Part shown: positions 1 through 5,957 of the stretch, in pieces
Position numbering within the stretch: position 1 is the first letter of the stretch
Layout of the letters: each line of letters begins with the position of its first letter
Origin: Planctomycetes bacterium GWF2_50_10
GTDB lineage: Bacteria > Planctomycetota > Phycisphaerae > Sedimentisphaerales > GWF2-50-10
Assembly (NCBI GenBank): GCA_001824635.1
Contig: MHYB01000047.1
Span: 90,863 to 103,016 of the forward strand
DNA: 12,154 bases
Direction: 5' to 3'
Translations under genes and position numbers: made by a program
The notes under the pieces: model-generated
Database searches by the model: none
What the model was told of the DNA's origin: nothing
What the model saw: the letters and a program-made list of their open reading frames with translations, nothing else

Positions 1-552
1 GATTTTTATCAGGGCAGCGAGTTGTGGGATTTGAGCCTCGTCGATCCGGATAATCGCAGGGCTGTGGATTTTGAAAGGCGCAAGGCTATGCTTGAAGAGC
101 TTGAAGGCAGGCTGGGGCGTGACAGGGAGGGGTGCATAAGGGATATGCTGGCGAATAGCGAAGATGGGATGATAAAGATGTTTGTAACGCGGGAGGCGCT
201 GGGGGTGCGGGGGCAGATGCGGGAGGTTTTTGAGCGGGGTGAATATGTTCCGCTGTATGCGCAGGGGGACTCGGCTGGGAGTGTGATAGCATTTGCGCGG
301 GTATATAAGGGCAGGTGGGCGGTTACTCTCGCTGGGCGATTTTTGACGAGGGTGGCGGGGGCGGATGAAGTGCCGGTTGGGGGTAAGTGGGGGGATACGG
401 CGGTTGAGATACGGCGGGGTGTTTTTCCGGCGGAATTTACTGACGCATTTACGAAAAAGAAGATAAAATCAGACAGGCTTTTGCGGCTTGATAATGTTTT
501 TGAACAGATGCCGCTGGGGCTTTTAACGGGAGAGGTTGGGGAAAAGAAATGA
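1..552 (+). CDS. treY: Maltooligosyl-trehalose synthase, C-terminal part (5' end outside window)
   Basis: TreY (GH13 family) rearranges the reducing-end alpha-1,4 bond of a maltooligosaccharide into an alpha,alpha-1,1 bond, the first step of the TreY/TreZ trehalose route in the cytoplasm. The frame is open from base 1, and 183 residues are visible. They begin with a YQGSELWDLSLVDPDNRR segment, the characteristic late TreY block in which the conserved Y-Q-G-x-E-x-W and LVDPDNRR motifs occur together. A later VIAFAR stretch and a W-A-V-T-L segment also fit the TreY C-terminal domain. The catalytic acids lie upstream of the window. The ATG at 22 is an internal methionine, because the conserved motif begins before it. 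The stop overlaps the malQ start (ATGA, 549-552), indicating translational coupling. Family assignment is confident; activity cannot be judged from this part alone. Confidence 0.9.
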   Translation, partial: DFYQGSELWDLSLVDPDNRRAVDFERRKAMLEELEGRLGRDREGCIRDMLANSEDGMIKMFVTREALGVRGQMREVFERGEYVPLYAQGDSAGSVIAFARVYKGRWAVTLAGRFLTRVAGADEVPVGGKWGDTAVEIRRGVFPAEFTDAFTKKKIKSDRLLRLDNVFEQMPLGLLTGEVGEKK

Positions 553-2045
553 TAAAACGGAGAGGTTCGGGGATATTGCTGCATATCAGTTCGCTGCCGT
601 CGGTGTGCGCGATCGGGGGATTTGGGCCGTGGGCGTACAAATTCGCGGATTTTCTGGAAAAGGCGGGGCAGAGCTACTGGCAGGTGCTGCCGCTGACGCC
701 TTCGGGGCCGGGGAGTTGTAATTCGCCGTACAGCAGTTTTTCGGCGTTTGCGGGTAACGGGCTGTTTATAAGCGCGGAAATGCTTGTGCGGGACGGGCTT
801 GTTGGAGCTGATGATATAAAGCTGGATGATGCGTCGGCGGCGAAGGTGGATTATGCAAAGGCGATTGAGTTTAAGAACAGGATACTTGCAAAGGCGTTTG
901 AAAAATTCAAAGTTAAAGGCAAGGATTGTTATTTTGAGGAATTCTGTGAGAAGAACTCTTACTGGCTGGATGATTTTGCGCTGTTTGTGAGCCTGAGTGA
1001 GCACTATCACAATAAGAGCTGGGATCACTGGGATGTTAAGTTGAGAGACAGGGACAAGGGGGCGATGGATGAAGTCAGGAAGACTTTTGCCCAGCGGATC
1101 GAGCGGGAGGAGTTTTACCAGTACACATTTTGGAAGCAGTATCTTGAACTCAAGGCTTATGGCAACGGCAAGGGCATTCAGATAATCGGCGACATACCTA
1201 TTTATGTTGATTATAACTGCGCGGATGTGTGGGCAAGGCCGGGGCTTTTTAAGCTGGATGGTGCGAAACGGCCTGTTTGCGTGGCGGGGGTGCCGCCGGA
1301 TTATTTCAGCAAAACGGGGCAGCGGTGGGGAAACCCTGTTTATGACTGGGGCAAGCTCAAAGAGAGCGGCTATGACTGGTGGGTGCGGCGAATCGGGCAC
1401 ATGCTGGAATTTTATGACTGGATGAGGATAGATCATTTCAGGGGGTTTGTGGCGTACTGGGAAGTCGAGGCAAATGAGAAGACGGCGATAAACGGTAAGT
1501 GGGCACAGGGGCCGGGGGCAGAACTGTTTAATGTGCTGCTGAAGAAATTTTCGTCGCTGCCGATCATAGCGGAGGATCTTGGGCTGATAACGGCGGATGT
1601 ACGGGAATTTATACGGGAACTGGGGCTGCCCGGGATGAAGGTGCTGCTGTTTGCGTTTGATGAGTCGCTGGCGAAAAATCCTTATGCGCCGCATAATCTG
1701 GAGCGAAATGCTGTTATGTACACCGGCACGCATGATAATAATACGGTGCGGGGGTGGTTCGAAAATGAGACGGATGAGGCGATGAGGAACAGGCTTGCGG
1801 TGTACCTGGGGCACAAGCCGGCGGCGGAGTGGATACACTGGGATTTTGTGCGGATGGCGATGAAGTCGGTTGCGAGCACGGCGATCATACCGATGCAGGA
1901 TGTGCTGGGGCTTGGCGGGGAGGCGAGGATGAACATGCCTTCGACGTGTGAGGGGAACTGGTCGTGGCGGCTGGATGGGAAACAGTTGACTGATGAGCTT
2001 GCGGGGAAGCTGCGGGAGCTTACGGGGATAACGGGGAGGATTTAG
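549..2045 (+). CDS. malQ: 4-alpha-glucanotransferase (amylomaltase, GH77)
   Basis: MalQ transfers alpha-1,4-glucan segments between maltooligosaccharides in the cytoplasm and can release glucose. The 498-residue length is typical of the short bacterial/plant D-enzyme type. The N-terminus (GILLHISSLPS, then YWQVLPL and SPYSSFSAFAGN) is standard for GH77. The catalytic triad is visible: nucleophile D295 in RIDHFRG, acid/base E342 in IIAEDLG and D396 in TGTHDNNT. These are very close to the positions known in Thermus amylomaltase (293, 340, 395). The W-A-Q-G-P-G block after the nucleophile also fits. The start is fixed by the 4-base ATGA overlap with treY. Pairing with TreY makes sense, since MalQ can reshape the oligosaccharides TreY acts on. 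The sequence is complete, with no visible damage. Codons are strongly G-ending, as in the other sugar genes here. Confidence 0.96.
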   Translation: MIKRRGSGILLHISSLPSVCAIGGFGPWAYKFADFLEKAGQSYWQVLPLTPSGPGSCNSPYSSFSAFAGNGLFISAEMLVRDGLVGADDIKLDDASAAKVDYAKAIEFKNRILAKAFEKFKVKGKDCYFEEFCEKNSYWLDDFALFVSLSEHYHNKSWDHWDVKLRDRDKGAMDEVRKTFAQRIEREEFYQYTFWKQYLELKAYGNGKGIQIIGDIPIYVDYNCADVWARPGLFKLDGAKRPVCVAGVPPDYFSKTGQRWGNPVYDWGKLKESGYDWWVRRIGHMLEFYDWMRIDHFRGFVAYWEVEANEKTAINGKWAQGPGAELFNVLLKKFSSLPIIAEDLGLITADVREFIRELGLPGMKVLLFAFDESLAKNPYAPHNLERNAVMYTGTHDNNTVRGWFENETDEAMRNRLAVYLGHKPAAEWIHWDFVRMAMKSVASTAIIPMQDVLGLGGEARMNMPSTCEGNWSWRLDGKQLTDELAGKLRELTGITGRI

Positions 2046-2115
2046 AAATTGGTGGCGCAATATCTGAGTCATTCTGTTTGAGACAGGCATTTTGACCTGT
2101 TCTTTTCCACTTGGA

Positions 2116-2148
2116 GTTTCTTTTTTTCAGTGGTTTAAAAAAAGTAAC
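2116..2148. terminator. AT-rich hairpin downstream of malQ, possible terminator
   Basis: CTTTTTTT (2120-2127) and AAAAAAAG (2137-2144) form a perfect 8-bp stem around a 9-base loop. It can be extended by GTT/AAC across one T-T mismatch. It lies 75 bases after the malQ stop, where a treY-malQ transcript could end. The stem is almost all A-T and no clean U-run follows, so a functional terminator is uncertain. Confidence 0.3.
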
Positions 2149-2166
2149 AAAAGTAAATTTTAATTA

Positions 2167-2195
2167 TTGAAATATCATAAAATCGGCAATATATT
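2167..2195 (+). promoter_or_regulatory. Sigma70-like promoter immediately upstream of the radical SAM gene
   Basis: TTGAAA (2167-2172) and TATATT (2190-2195) are separated by exactly 17 bases. The start codon at 2204 is only 8 bases past the -10 box, so transcription would start at or next to the ATG. No Shine-Dalgarno sequence is visible before the ATG. The region is AT-rich, so a chance match is possible. Confidence 0.45.
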
Positions 2196-2203
2196 GGTCA
2201 CTC

Positions 2204-3676
2204 ATGAATAACCTCAAGTATAAACATGCCTTAGCTTTGAACCCCTACTTCGGTCACGGAACAGCTGCAATGGGCATTTTCCCACCCACCGGGCTTGAAT
2301 ATATTGCGGCAAGCATGAAGGGCCTTGTAGGAAAAATAACACTCATGGACCTTCGAGGTGAGAAGCAATATCAAAATCCAACAGCCCTTAATGAATTTAT
2401 AAATACGGAAATTGATCTGCTCTGCATCAGCATAAGATGGGAAACTCAGTTTGACAGGATATGTGATTTTGTATGCCAACTGCCTTCCCATATAACAACA
2501 GTTGTCGGCGGTTACAAGGCAACGCAGGAGGTTGATTATCTTTTCGAACGCTGTCCCAATATCGACATGATAGTACGAGGCGAAGGCGAAGAAATCATCG
2601 GGCAGATCGTAAAAGGTGTTCCTTATAAAGAGATCCTCGGATTGTCATATCGTGAGAACGGAAAGGTCATTCACAACGCCAATCAGGTTCTGCCTGATGT
2701 CTCAAAGATCTCATTTCCCGACAGGTCCATGAGGCGGCAGGAGTATTTCATCTCTCATAACGGCATTCGCCTGAGCGGACAAACATTTGACACGGTGCTC
2801 ACAACGAGAGGCTGTCCTTTTACATGTAAATTCTGCACTTTCAGTCTCAATCCTCTTGGACAAAAGAGGACCTACACCGAAAGACCTGTGGAATCGGTAA
2901 TAGAGGAACTAAAAACTGTTTCAGCAAATGTAGTGCTTTTCAGTGACGACAATTTCTTTACGAACCTAAAAAGAGCCGAGCGTATTTGCGATCTGATAAT
3001 TGAGAACAAAATCAAAAAGACTTTTATTGTTCAAGCCAGGATCGATATAGCCAAACACCCGACAATTCTGGCAAAGGCACAGGATGCGGGCTTCAAACTC
3101 TTCCTTATCGGCGTGGAATCTCCACACGACCGCATACTTTACCAATTGCAGAAAGGCATCACTCAGAAGCAGATCCGTGAAGCATTTGCTGTGCTTACAA
3201 AATACGATATTTTTCTGCATGGATATTTTATCTACGGCAACATCGGCGAAACTGAGGAAGAAATGCTGTACATCCCGAAGTTCGCCAAAGAAATCAAAGT
3301 CGATTCAATCAGCTTTCAAAAACTCAGGATCGAGAAGTTTTCTCCTCTCAAGGAAGTGGTCGAATCGACCCCCGGTTACTACTACAATCGTATCGGCGGA
3401 CCAGTGTATTCGGACAAGTTCGGGCACGAAGAACTCAAAATAATTCGTAATCGTATCCGCTCATCGTTTTACAATTTTTTACAGGCAGCTCATATCGGTC
3501 ATAAGGCATGGCGAATAGGGCTTTGTCGCCCCGGCGATCTGATTGTTATTTTGATAAATTTGCCACGTCTGGTTTTTAATTTATTGACTCATAAGAAGCC
3601 CAAAAAAGTTCGAAAGAACAAACATATTGCTTCAAAACTTCAAAGCAAAAAGCCTCTGGAACCGAGCGGAACATAG
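2204..3676 (+). CDS. B12-binding-domain radical SAM protein, substrate unknown
   Basis: The 490-residue protein has the layout of cobalamin-binding-type radical SAM enzymes. An N-terminal Rossmann-like domain (about 1-150) shows LNPYF near the start, PPTGLEYIA, VVGGYK (100-105) and RGEGEE (125-130). A radical SAM core follows with the 4Fe-4S cluster motif C204-x3-C208-x2-C211 in TTRGCPFTCKFC. FSDDNFF and FLIGVES match later strands of the radical SAM barrel. The C-terminus has a hydrophobic stretch (LIVILINLPRLVFNLL) and then a strongly basic tail, suggesting peripheral membrane contact. Members of this superfamily methylate or rearrange varied substrates, including lipids and cofactors; nothing here identifies the substrate. 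The first ATG is chosen because later ones would cut the conserved N-terminal strand. Codon use is visibly less G-rich than in malQ or glgE, suggesting a different history. It stands alone, with about 160 bases before it and 250 after. Confidence 0.85.
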   Translation: MNNLKYKHALALNPYFGHGTAAMGIFPPTGLEYIAASMKGLVGKITLMDLRGEKQYQNPTALNEFINTEIDLLCISIRWETQFDRICDFVCQLPSHITTVVGGYKATQEVDYLFERCPNIDMIVRGEGEEIIGQIVKGVPYKEILGLSYRENGKVIHNANQVLPDVSKISFPDRSMRRQEYFISHNGIRLSGQTFDTVLTTRGCPFTCKFCTFSLNPLGQKRTYTERPVESVIEELKTVSANVVLFSDDNFFTNLKRAERICDLIIENKIKKTFIVQARIDIAKHPTILAKAQDAGFKLFLIGVESPHDRILYQLQKGITQKQIREAFAVLTKYDIFLHGYFIYGNIGETEEEMLYIPKFAKEIKVDSISFQKLRIEKFSPLKEVVESTPGYYYNRIGGPVYSDKFGHEELKIIRNRIRSSFYNFLQAAHIGHKAWRIGLCRPGDLIVILINLPRLVFNLLTHKKPKKVRKNKHIASKLQSKKPLEPSGT

Positions 3677-3691
3677 CAAGATCCTTAAGAC

Positions 3692-3720
3692 GAAGACAGA
3701 AGTCAGAAGACAGGAGAAGA
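3692..3720 (+). repeat. GA-rich CAGGAG element (copy after the radical SAM gene)
   Basis: This GA-rich stretch is built from AGACAGAAGTCAG-like units and includes AGTCAGAAGACAGGAG at 3701-3716. The same 16 bases recur exactly at 7938-7953, and related CAGGAG strings follow the stops at 4517 and 5732. It begins 15 bases after the radical SAM stop and runs directly into the first copy of the A-rich repeat. Confidence 0.6.
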
Positions 3721-3786
3721 AAGCACCAAGCACGAAGCTCGAAACAAATTCGAATGACAAGCATCAAATCTCAAACAAATTCAAAG
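3721..3786 (+). repeat. A-rich intergenic repeat, copy 1
   Basis: This is the first of three copies (others near 5270 and 5779). Each opens with a nearly identical 30-base block containing AAGCACGAAGCTCGAAAC and ending ACAAATT. After a variable 15-17 base spacer comes AAATC(A/T)CAAACAAA. The copy is non-coding and has no obvious hairpin or terminal inverted repeat. Confidence 0.75.
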
Positions 3787-3811
3787 TGGAATGGCTGCGC
3801 GAGGCTGATTT

Positions 3812-3845
3812 ATTCTGAATCCGGAGCCTTCGCGGGGATGACAAG
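3812..3845 (+). repeat. Short GC-rich repeat-like unit (CTGAATCCGGAGCCTTCGC ... GGATGACA)
   Basis: This segment, TTCTGAATCCGGAGCC followed by TTCGCGGGGATGACA, resembles widespread bacterial intergenic repeat units seen in variant forms in many genomes, from memory rather than a search. Only one copy is in the window, so its status as a repeat cannot be shown here. Confidence 0.35.
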
Positions 3846-3872
3846 TCGTATTTTGAGTACGGTGTATATTGC

Positions 3873-3896
3873 GGTGGGCAAAAGGATTTGCCCACC
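3873..3896. repeat. Perfect 10-bp inverted repeat upstream of tag
   Basis: GGTGGGCAAA (3873-3882) and TTTGCCCACC (3887-3896) are perfectly complementary around the loop AGGA. It is followed by CTACGA. A GGTGGGCA...CCCTACGA half-unit recurs at 4579-4596. The hairpin ends 30 bases before the tag ATG, so if transcribed it could affect tag mRNA folding. It lacks a U-tract, so it is not a canonical terminator. Confidence 0.65.
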
Positions 3897-3926
3897 CTAC
3901 GATTGCGTCAAAGGATATGGGGTGCT

Positions 3927-4517
3927 ATGACAAAAACGCATGAAATTGTTCGGTGCCCGTGGGTTGATCTTGAGAAGCCTGATTATGTTGCCTACCATGA
4001 TACGGAATGGGGTGTGCCGGTGTATGACGATAACAAATTGTTTGAGTTTCTCACGCTTGAGGGGGCGCAGGCTGGGCTGAACTGGTACACTGTGCTGCGA
4101 AAGCGGCAAAGCTATCGTGTTGCGTTTAGTCAATTTGACCCTCAAAAAGTTGCTCGCTATGCCGACGGCAAGATCGAGGAGCTTATTGCTGATGGCGGCA
4201 TTATTCGTAATAAGGCAAAGATACTTTCGACGGTCAATAACGCGCGGCAATTTCTCAAGGTGCAGCAGGAGTTTGGCAGTTTTCATTCTTATATCTGGCG
4301 GTTTGTGGGCGGCAAGCCTATTGTGAATACTATTCGCCAACTCAAAGATTACGCGGCAAAGAGTCGCGAATCGGACGCCATGAGCAAAGATCTCAAAAGC
4401 AGAGGGTTTAAATTCGTCGGCTCGACGATTTGCTACGCTACTATGCAAGCCATAGGCATGGTTAACGACCATGCGTTATCATGTTTCCGAAGACAGCAGA
4501 TCATTGATGGGTATTGA
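3927..4517 (+). CDS. tag: DNA-3-methyladenine glycosylase I
   Basis: Tag removes 3-methyladenine from alkylated DNA, starting base-excision repair. The 196-residue length is typical. Zinc-site residues characteristic of Tag are present at both ends: C10 in VRCPWV, H24 in AYHDTEWG, and H182 and C186 in NDHALSCF. The base-recognition block LEGAQAGLNW carries E45 and W53, equivalent to the functionally important E and W of the E. coli enzyme. DTEWGVP and VGSTICYATMQAIGMVNDH are further Tag signatures. The ATG at 3927 is preferred over the in-frame TTG at 3888, because the TTG lies inside the inverted repeat and the 13 extra residues have no family support. SD-like AAAGGA or GGGG lies upstream, though neither is ideally spaced. 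The gene appears intact and has no functional link to the sugar genes. Repeats flank it on both sides. Confidence 0.96.
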   Translation: MTKTHEIVRCPWVDLEKPDYVAYHDTEWGVPVYDDNKLFEFLTLEGAQAGLNWYTVLRKRQSYRVAFSQFDPQKVARYADGKIEELIADGGIIRNKAKILSTVNNARQFLKVQQEFGSFHSYIWRFVGGKPIVNTIRQLKDYAAKSRESDAMSKDLKSRGFKFVGSTICYATMQAIGMVNDHALSCFRRQQIIDGY

Positions 4518-4635
4518 GAGGCAGGAGACAGGAGATTTGTTGCGGGTTGCGAGTTACGTGTTGCGGGTTAGGAATATCGGTGGGCATACCCTACGAACGT
4601 TGAAAATTCAACATCGAACGTTCAACGTCCAATTA
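4518..4635 (+). repeat. Mosaic of four short repeat types after tag
   Basis: The repeat mosaic starts at the base after the tag stop. First comes a GA-rich unit, GAGGCAGGAGACAGGAG (4518-4534). TTGCGGGTT then occurs twice (4540-4548, 4561-4569) around GCGAGTTACG. Next is a GGTGGGCATACCCTACGA half-copy of the upstream hairpin family (4579-4596). A segment at 4596-4635 follows in which GAACGTT-like and TTCAAC units alternate; GTTGAA (4599-4604) can pair with TTCAAC (4607-4612), and CGTTGAA with TTCAACG at 4621-4627. No gene is supported here. Positions 4636-4759, up to the next start, show nothing firm beyond GGGG before the ATG. Confidence 0.55.
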
Positions 4636-4759
4636 GGAGAAGAAAAAGAAAGTGCGGATGTGCTTACGGGTGATTTGATGTGACGATGCGGATGGATCAT
4701 GGTATGATTGGGCAGGCGGAGGTTTATCGAGTATTGATATTATTAAAGGGGCAATTTGT

Positions 4760-5266
4760 ATGATTATCAGAGAAGAAGCCAAAGAGGATTTCGGGCAAAT
4801 ATATGATTTAGTTAAAGTCGCGTTTGAAACTGCAAAAGTTTCGAACGGCAAGGAACAGGATTATGTCAATCAACTGCGAAACAGTGAAAATTATATTCCA
4901 GAACTTGCGCTGGTCGCAGAAGAAAATGGGAAATTGATTGGCCAAATCATGTTGACCAAGATGCCTATAATCAACGGTGAAATCAAGCATGAAACACTTT
5001 TGCTGGGACCGATTTCTGTAGTGTTAGAACTTCGAAATAAGGGAATCGGCTCACAATTAATTAAAGAGAGTTTCAGGCGGGCCAAACAATTGAAATACGG
5101 TTCCGTGGTTCTCGTGGGCGATCCCGCTTATTACCATCGGTTCGGATTTAGGCCATCCGTGGATTTTAATATCAAGTATGCACATTTTATTCCGGATGAA
5201 AATGTAATGGCTTGTGAGCTAATTCCAAACGCATTGCAAGGAGTATCTGGAACATTTTGCTGCTGA
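4760..5266 (+). CDS. GNAT-family N-acetyltransferase (YhbS-like)
   Basis: This 168-residue acetyl-CoA-dependent acetyltransferase is of the GNAT fold; the acceptor is unknown. It starts MIIREEAKEDF, the usual first strand of GNAT proteins. The acetyl-CoA pyrophosphate loop is LRNKGIGSQLI (R92-x2-G95-x-G97), preceded by LLLGPISVV. A GDPAYYHRFGF block (120-130) is typical of the YhbS-like (COG3153) group. An AAAGGGG sequence upstream of the ATG can serve as ribosome binding site. The C-terminus is odd. After LQGVSGT, relatives usually continue with a few hydrophobic/aromatic residues, but here the frame reads FCC and stops 3 bases before an A-rich repeat begins. Slight truncation by the repeat is possible. 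The core is complete, so activity could survive. Function in this context is not evident. Confidence 0.88.
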   Translation: MIIREEAKEDFGQIYDLVKVAFETAKVSNGKEQDYVNQLRNSENYIPELALVAEENGKLIGQIMLTKMPIINGEIKHETLLLGPISVVLELRNKGIGSQLIKESFRRAKQLKYGSVVLVGDPAYYHRFGFRPSVDFNIKYAHFIPDENVMACELIPNALQGVSGTFCC

Positions 5267-5269
5267 AGA

Positions 5270-5339
5270 AAGTACTAAGCACGAAGCTCGAAACAAATTA
5301 CAAATACCTAAGAACCAAATCACAAACAAAATACAAATC
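5270..5339 (+). repeat. A-rich intergenic repeat, copy 2
   Basis: This second copy begins 3 bases after the GNAT stop. The opening 30 bases differ from copy 1 at only two positions. The second block AAATCACAAACAAA follows after a 17-base spacer. The rest of the gap, 5340-5433, is AT-rich with only weak inverted repeats. Confidence 0.75.
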
Positions 5340-5433
5340 GAAAAACCAAGAAATGACAAAGATCAGCATGGGCAGAAGTTGGCCATGTTGCCAATTATAG
5401 CAACAAAAGAAATCTATTTTGTTTTTAATTGAA

Positions 5434-5462
5434 TTGACATTTCTGTCTTTGGGGCGTATAGC
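5434..5462 (+). promoter_or_regulatory. Sigma70-type promoter for the small zinc-motif gene
   Basis: A perfect TTGACA (5434-5439), a 17-base spacer and TATAGC (5457-5462) form the best promoter match in the window. Transcription would start near 5469, giving a leader of about 70 bases before the small gene, which carries a clear AGGAG at 5531-5535. Confidence 0.65.
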
Positions 5463-5540
5463 AGATGTAGGGAATGTCTAAAATGGCTCACTGATATTCT
5501 AACACTCTTTTACGTTTATTGTTTATTACCAGGAGAAATG

Positions 5541-5732
5541 ATGGCAAGTGTACTAAAGACTTCGGCTGAGGGCAGAAAATGCACGTTTCCCGGCTGCACG
5601 CAGAAATTGAGTATTTATAACCATGAGGCTCACTGTCATTTGCACCGAGATCAAATAGCTGCAAAGCAACACCGCGCGCTTTCAGCAACTGCACCGTTTG
5701 TAGTTGGAAAAGATGACGTTTCGAAGTTTTAG
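5541..5732 (+). CDS. Small protein with a C/H zinc-binding motif, function unknown
   Basis: The protein is 63 residues long (64 if the adjacent ATG at 5538 is used). AGGAG at 5531-5535 lies 5 bases before the ATG at 5541 but only 2 before that at 5538, so the second is preferred. Counting from 5541, C14-x4-C19-x12-C32-x2-H35 forms a probable single zinc site. It sits in the pattern C-TFPG-C-x3-LSIYN-x4-C-x2-H, an arrangement I recall from short zinc-ribbon-like proteins and DNA-binding regulators. The 28-residue tail is basic, then mixed, with no membrane segment. A strong promoter, a good ribosome site and an organised metal motif support it as a real gene despite its size. A nucleic-acid-binding or regulatory role is a guess. 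It is flanked by A-rich repeats on both sides. Confidence 0.7.
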   Translation: MASVLKTSAEGRKCTFPGCTQKLSIYNHEAHCHLHRDQIAAKQHRALSATAPFVVGKDDVSKF

Positions 5733-5749
5733 AGATGCAGGGGCAGGAG
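5733..5749 (+). repeat. Degenerate GA-rich CAGGAG element after the small gene
   Basis: AGATGCAGGGGCAGGAG begins at the base after the stop codon. It shares only GCAGG/GGCAGGAG with the better copies, so membership of the same family is tentative. Its position right after a stop matches the copies at 4518 and 7929. Confidence 0.3.
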
Positions 5750-5778
5750 TACTTTTGCGGCTACGGTTATTTAAGGGA

Positions 5779-5842
5779 AAGCACTAAGCACGAAGCTCGA
5801 AACAAATTGCAAATTCCAAGCGGCAAATCACAAACAAAATAC
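5779..5842 (+). repeat. A-rich intergenic repeat, copy 3
   Basis: This is the third copy. Its opening 30-base block differs from copies 1 and 2 at a single position each. AAATCACAAACAAAAT after a 16-base spacer is shared with copy 2. It lies between the small zinc-motif gene and the promoter region of glgE. Confidence 0.75.
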
Positions 5843-5878
5843 TGAAAAATAACCCAGGCTCATTGGGGAAAGACAAGC

Positions 5879-5907
5879 TTTAATAAGACGGTGGGGTGGG
5901 GTATAAT
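5879..5907 (+). promoter_or_regulatory. Probable promoter of the glgE-treS-glgB operon
   Basis: A consensus -10 box TATAAT (5902-5907) sits in G-rich sequence 50 bases before the glgE start. At 17-base spacing the -35 position reads TTTAAT (5879-5884), a weak match. Transcription would begin near 5914. A weak -35 may mean activator dependence, but no operator is recognisable. Confidence 0.45.
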
Positions 5908-5957
5908 GGGGGCAGCGGCGGGGGTTAGTCGCCAGCGTTATATATTCGGGGGGAATA

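Noticed and set aside
9..2090. 693-residue antisense open frame over treY and malQ
   Set aside because: Its product is rich in Arg, Pro, His and Ile with no domain. The + strand carries two clear enzymes with catalytic motifs; the open frame follows from codon bias.
3888..3926. Upstream TTG start for tag
   Set aside because: It lies inside the perfect inverted repeat and adds residues not seen in the family; ATG at 3927 fits the expected N-terminus.
3897..4472. 191-residue antisense open frame over tag
   Set aside because: No recognisable motif, while the + frame has every Tag zinc and recognition residue.
4471..4683. 70-residue + frame across the tag end and the repeat mosaic
   Set aside because: It overlaps tag in another frame, is translated mostly from repeats, and has no ribosome site.
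4675..4708. Promoter before the GNAT gene (TTGATG ... TATGAT)
   Set aside because: The spacer is 22 bases, too long; the alternative -35 is a poor match.
5402..5426. Terminator for the GNAT gene (AACAAAA/TTTTGTT hairpin followed by TTT)
   Set aside because: The stem is 7 bp and nearly all A-T in an AT-rich tract; chance is likely.
3721..5842. CRISPR array
   Set aside because: Three A-rich copies are about 1.5 kb and 0.5 kb apart with genes between them, and no cas genes are seen.
2046..5957. Complete transposon or genomic island with integrase
   Set aside because: No transposase, integrase, tRNA or paired att-like direct repeats were found at the edges.
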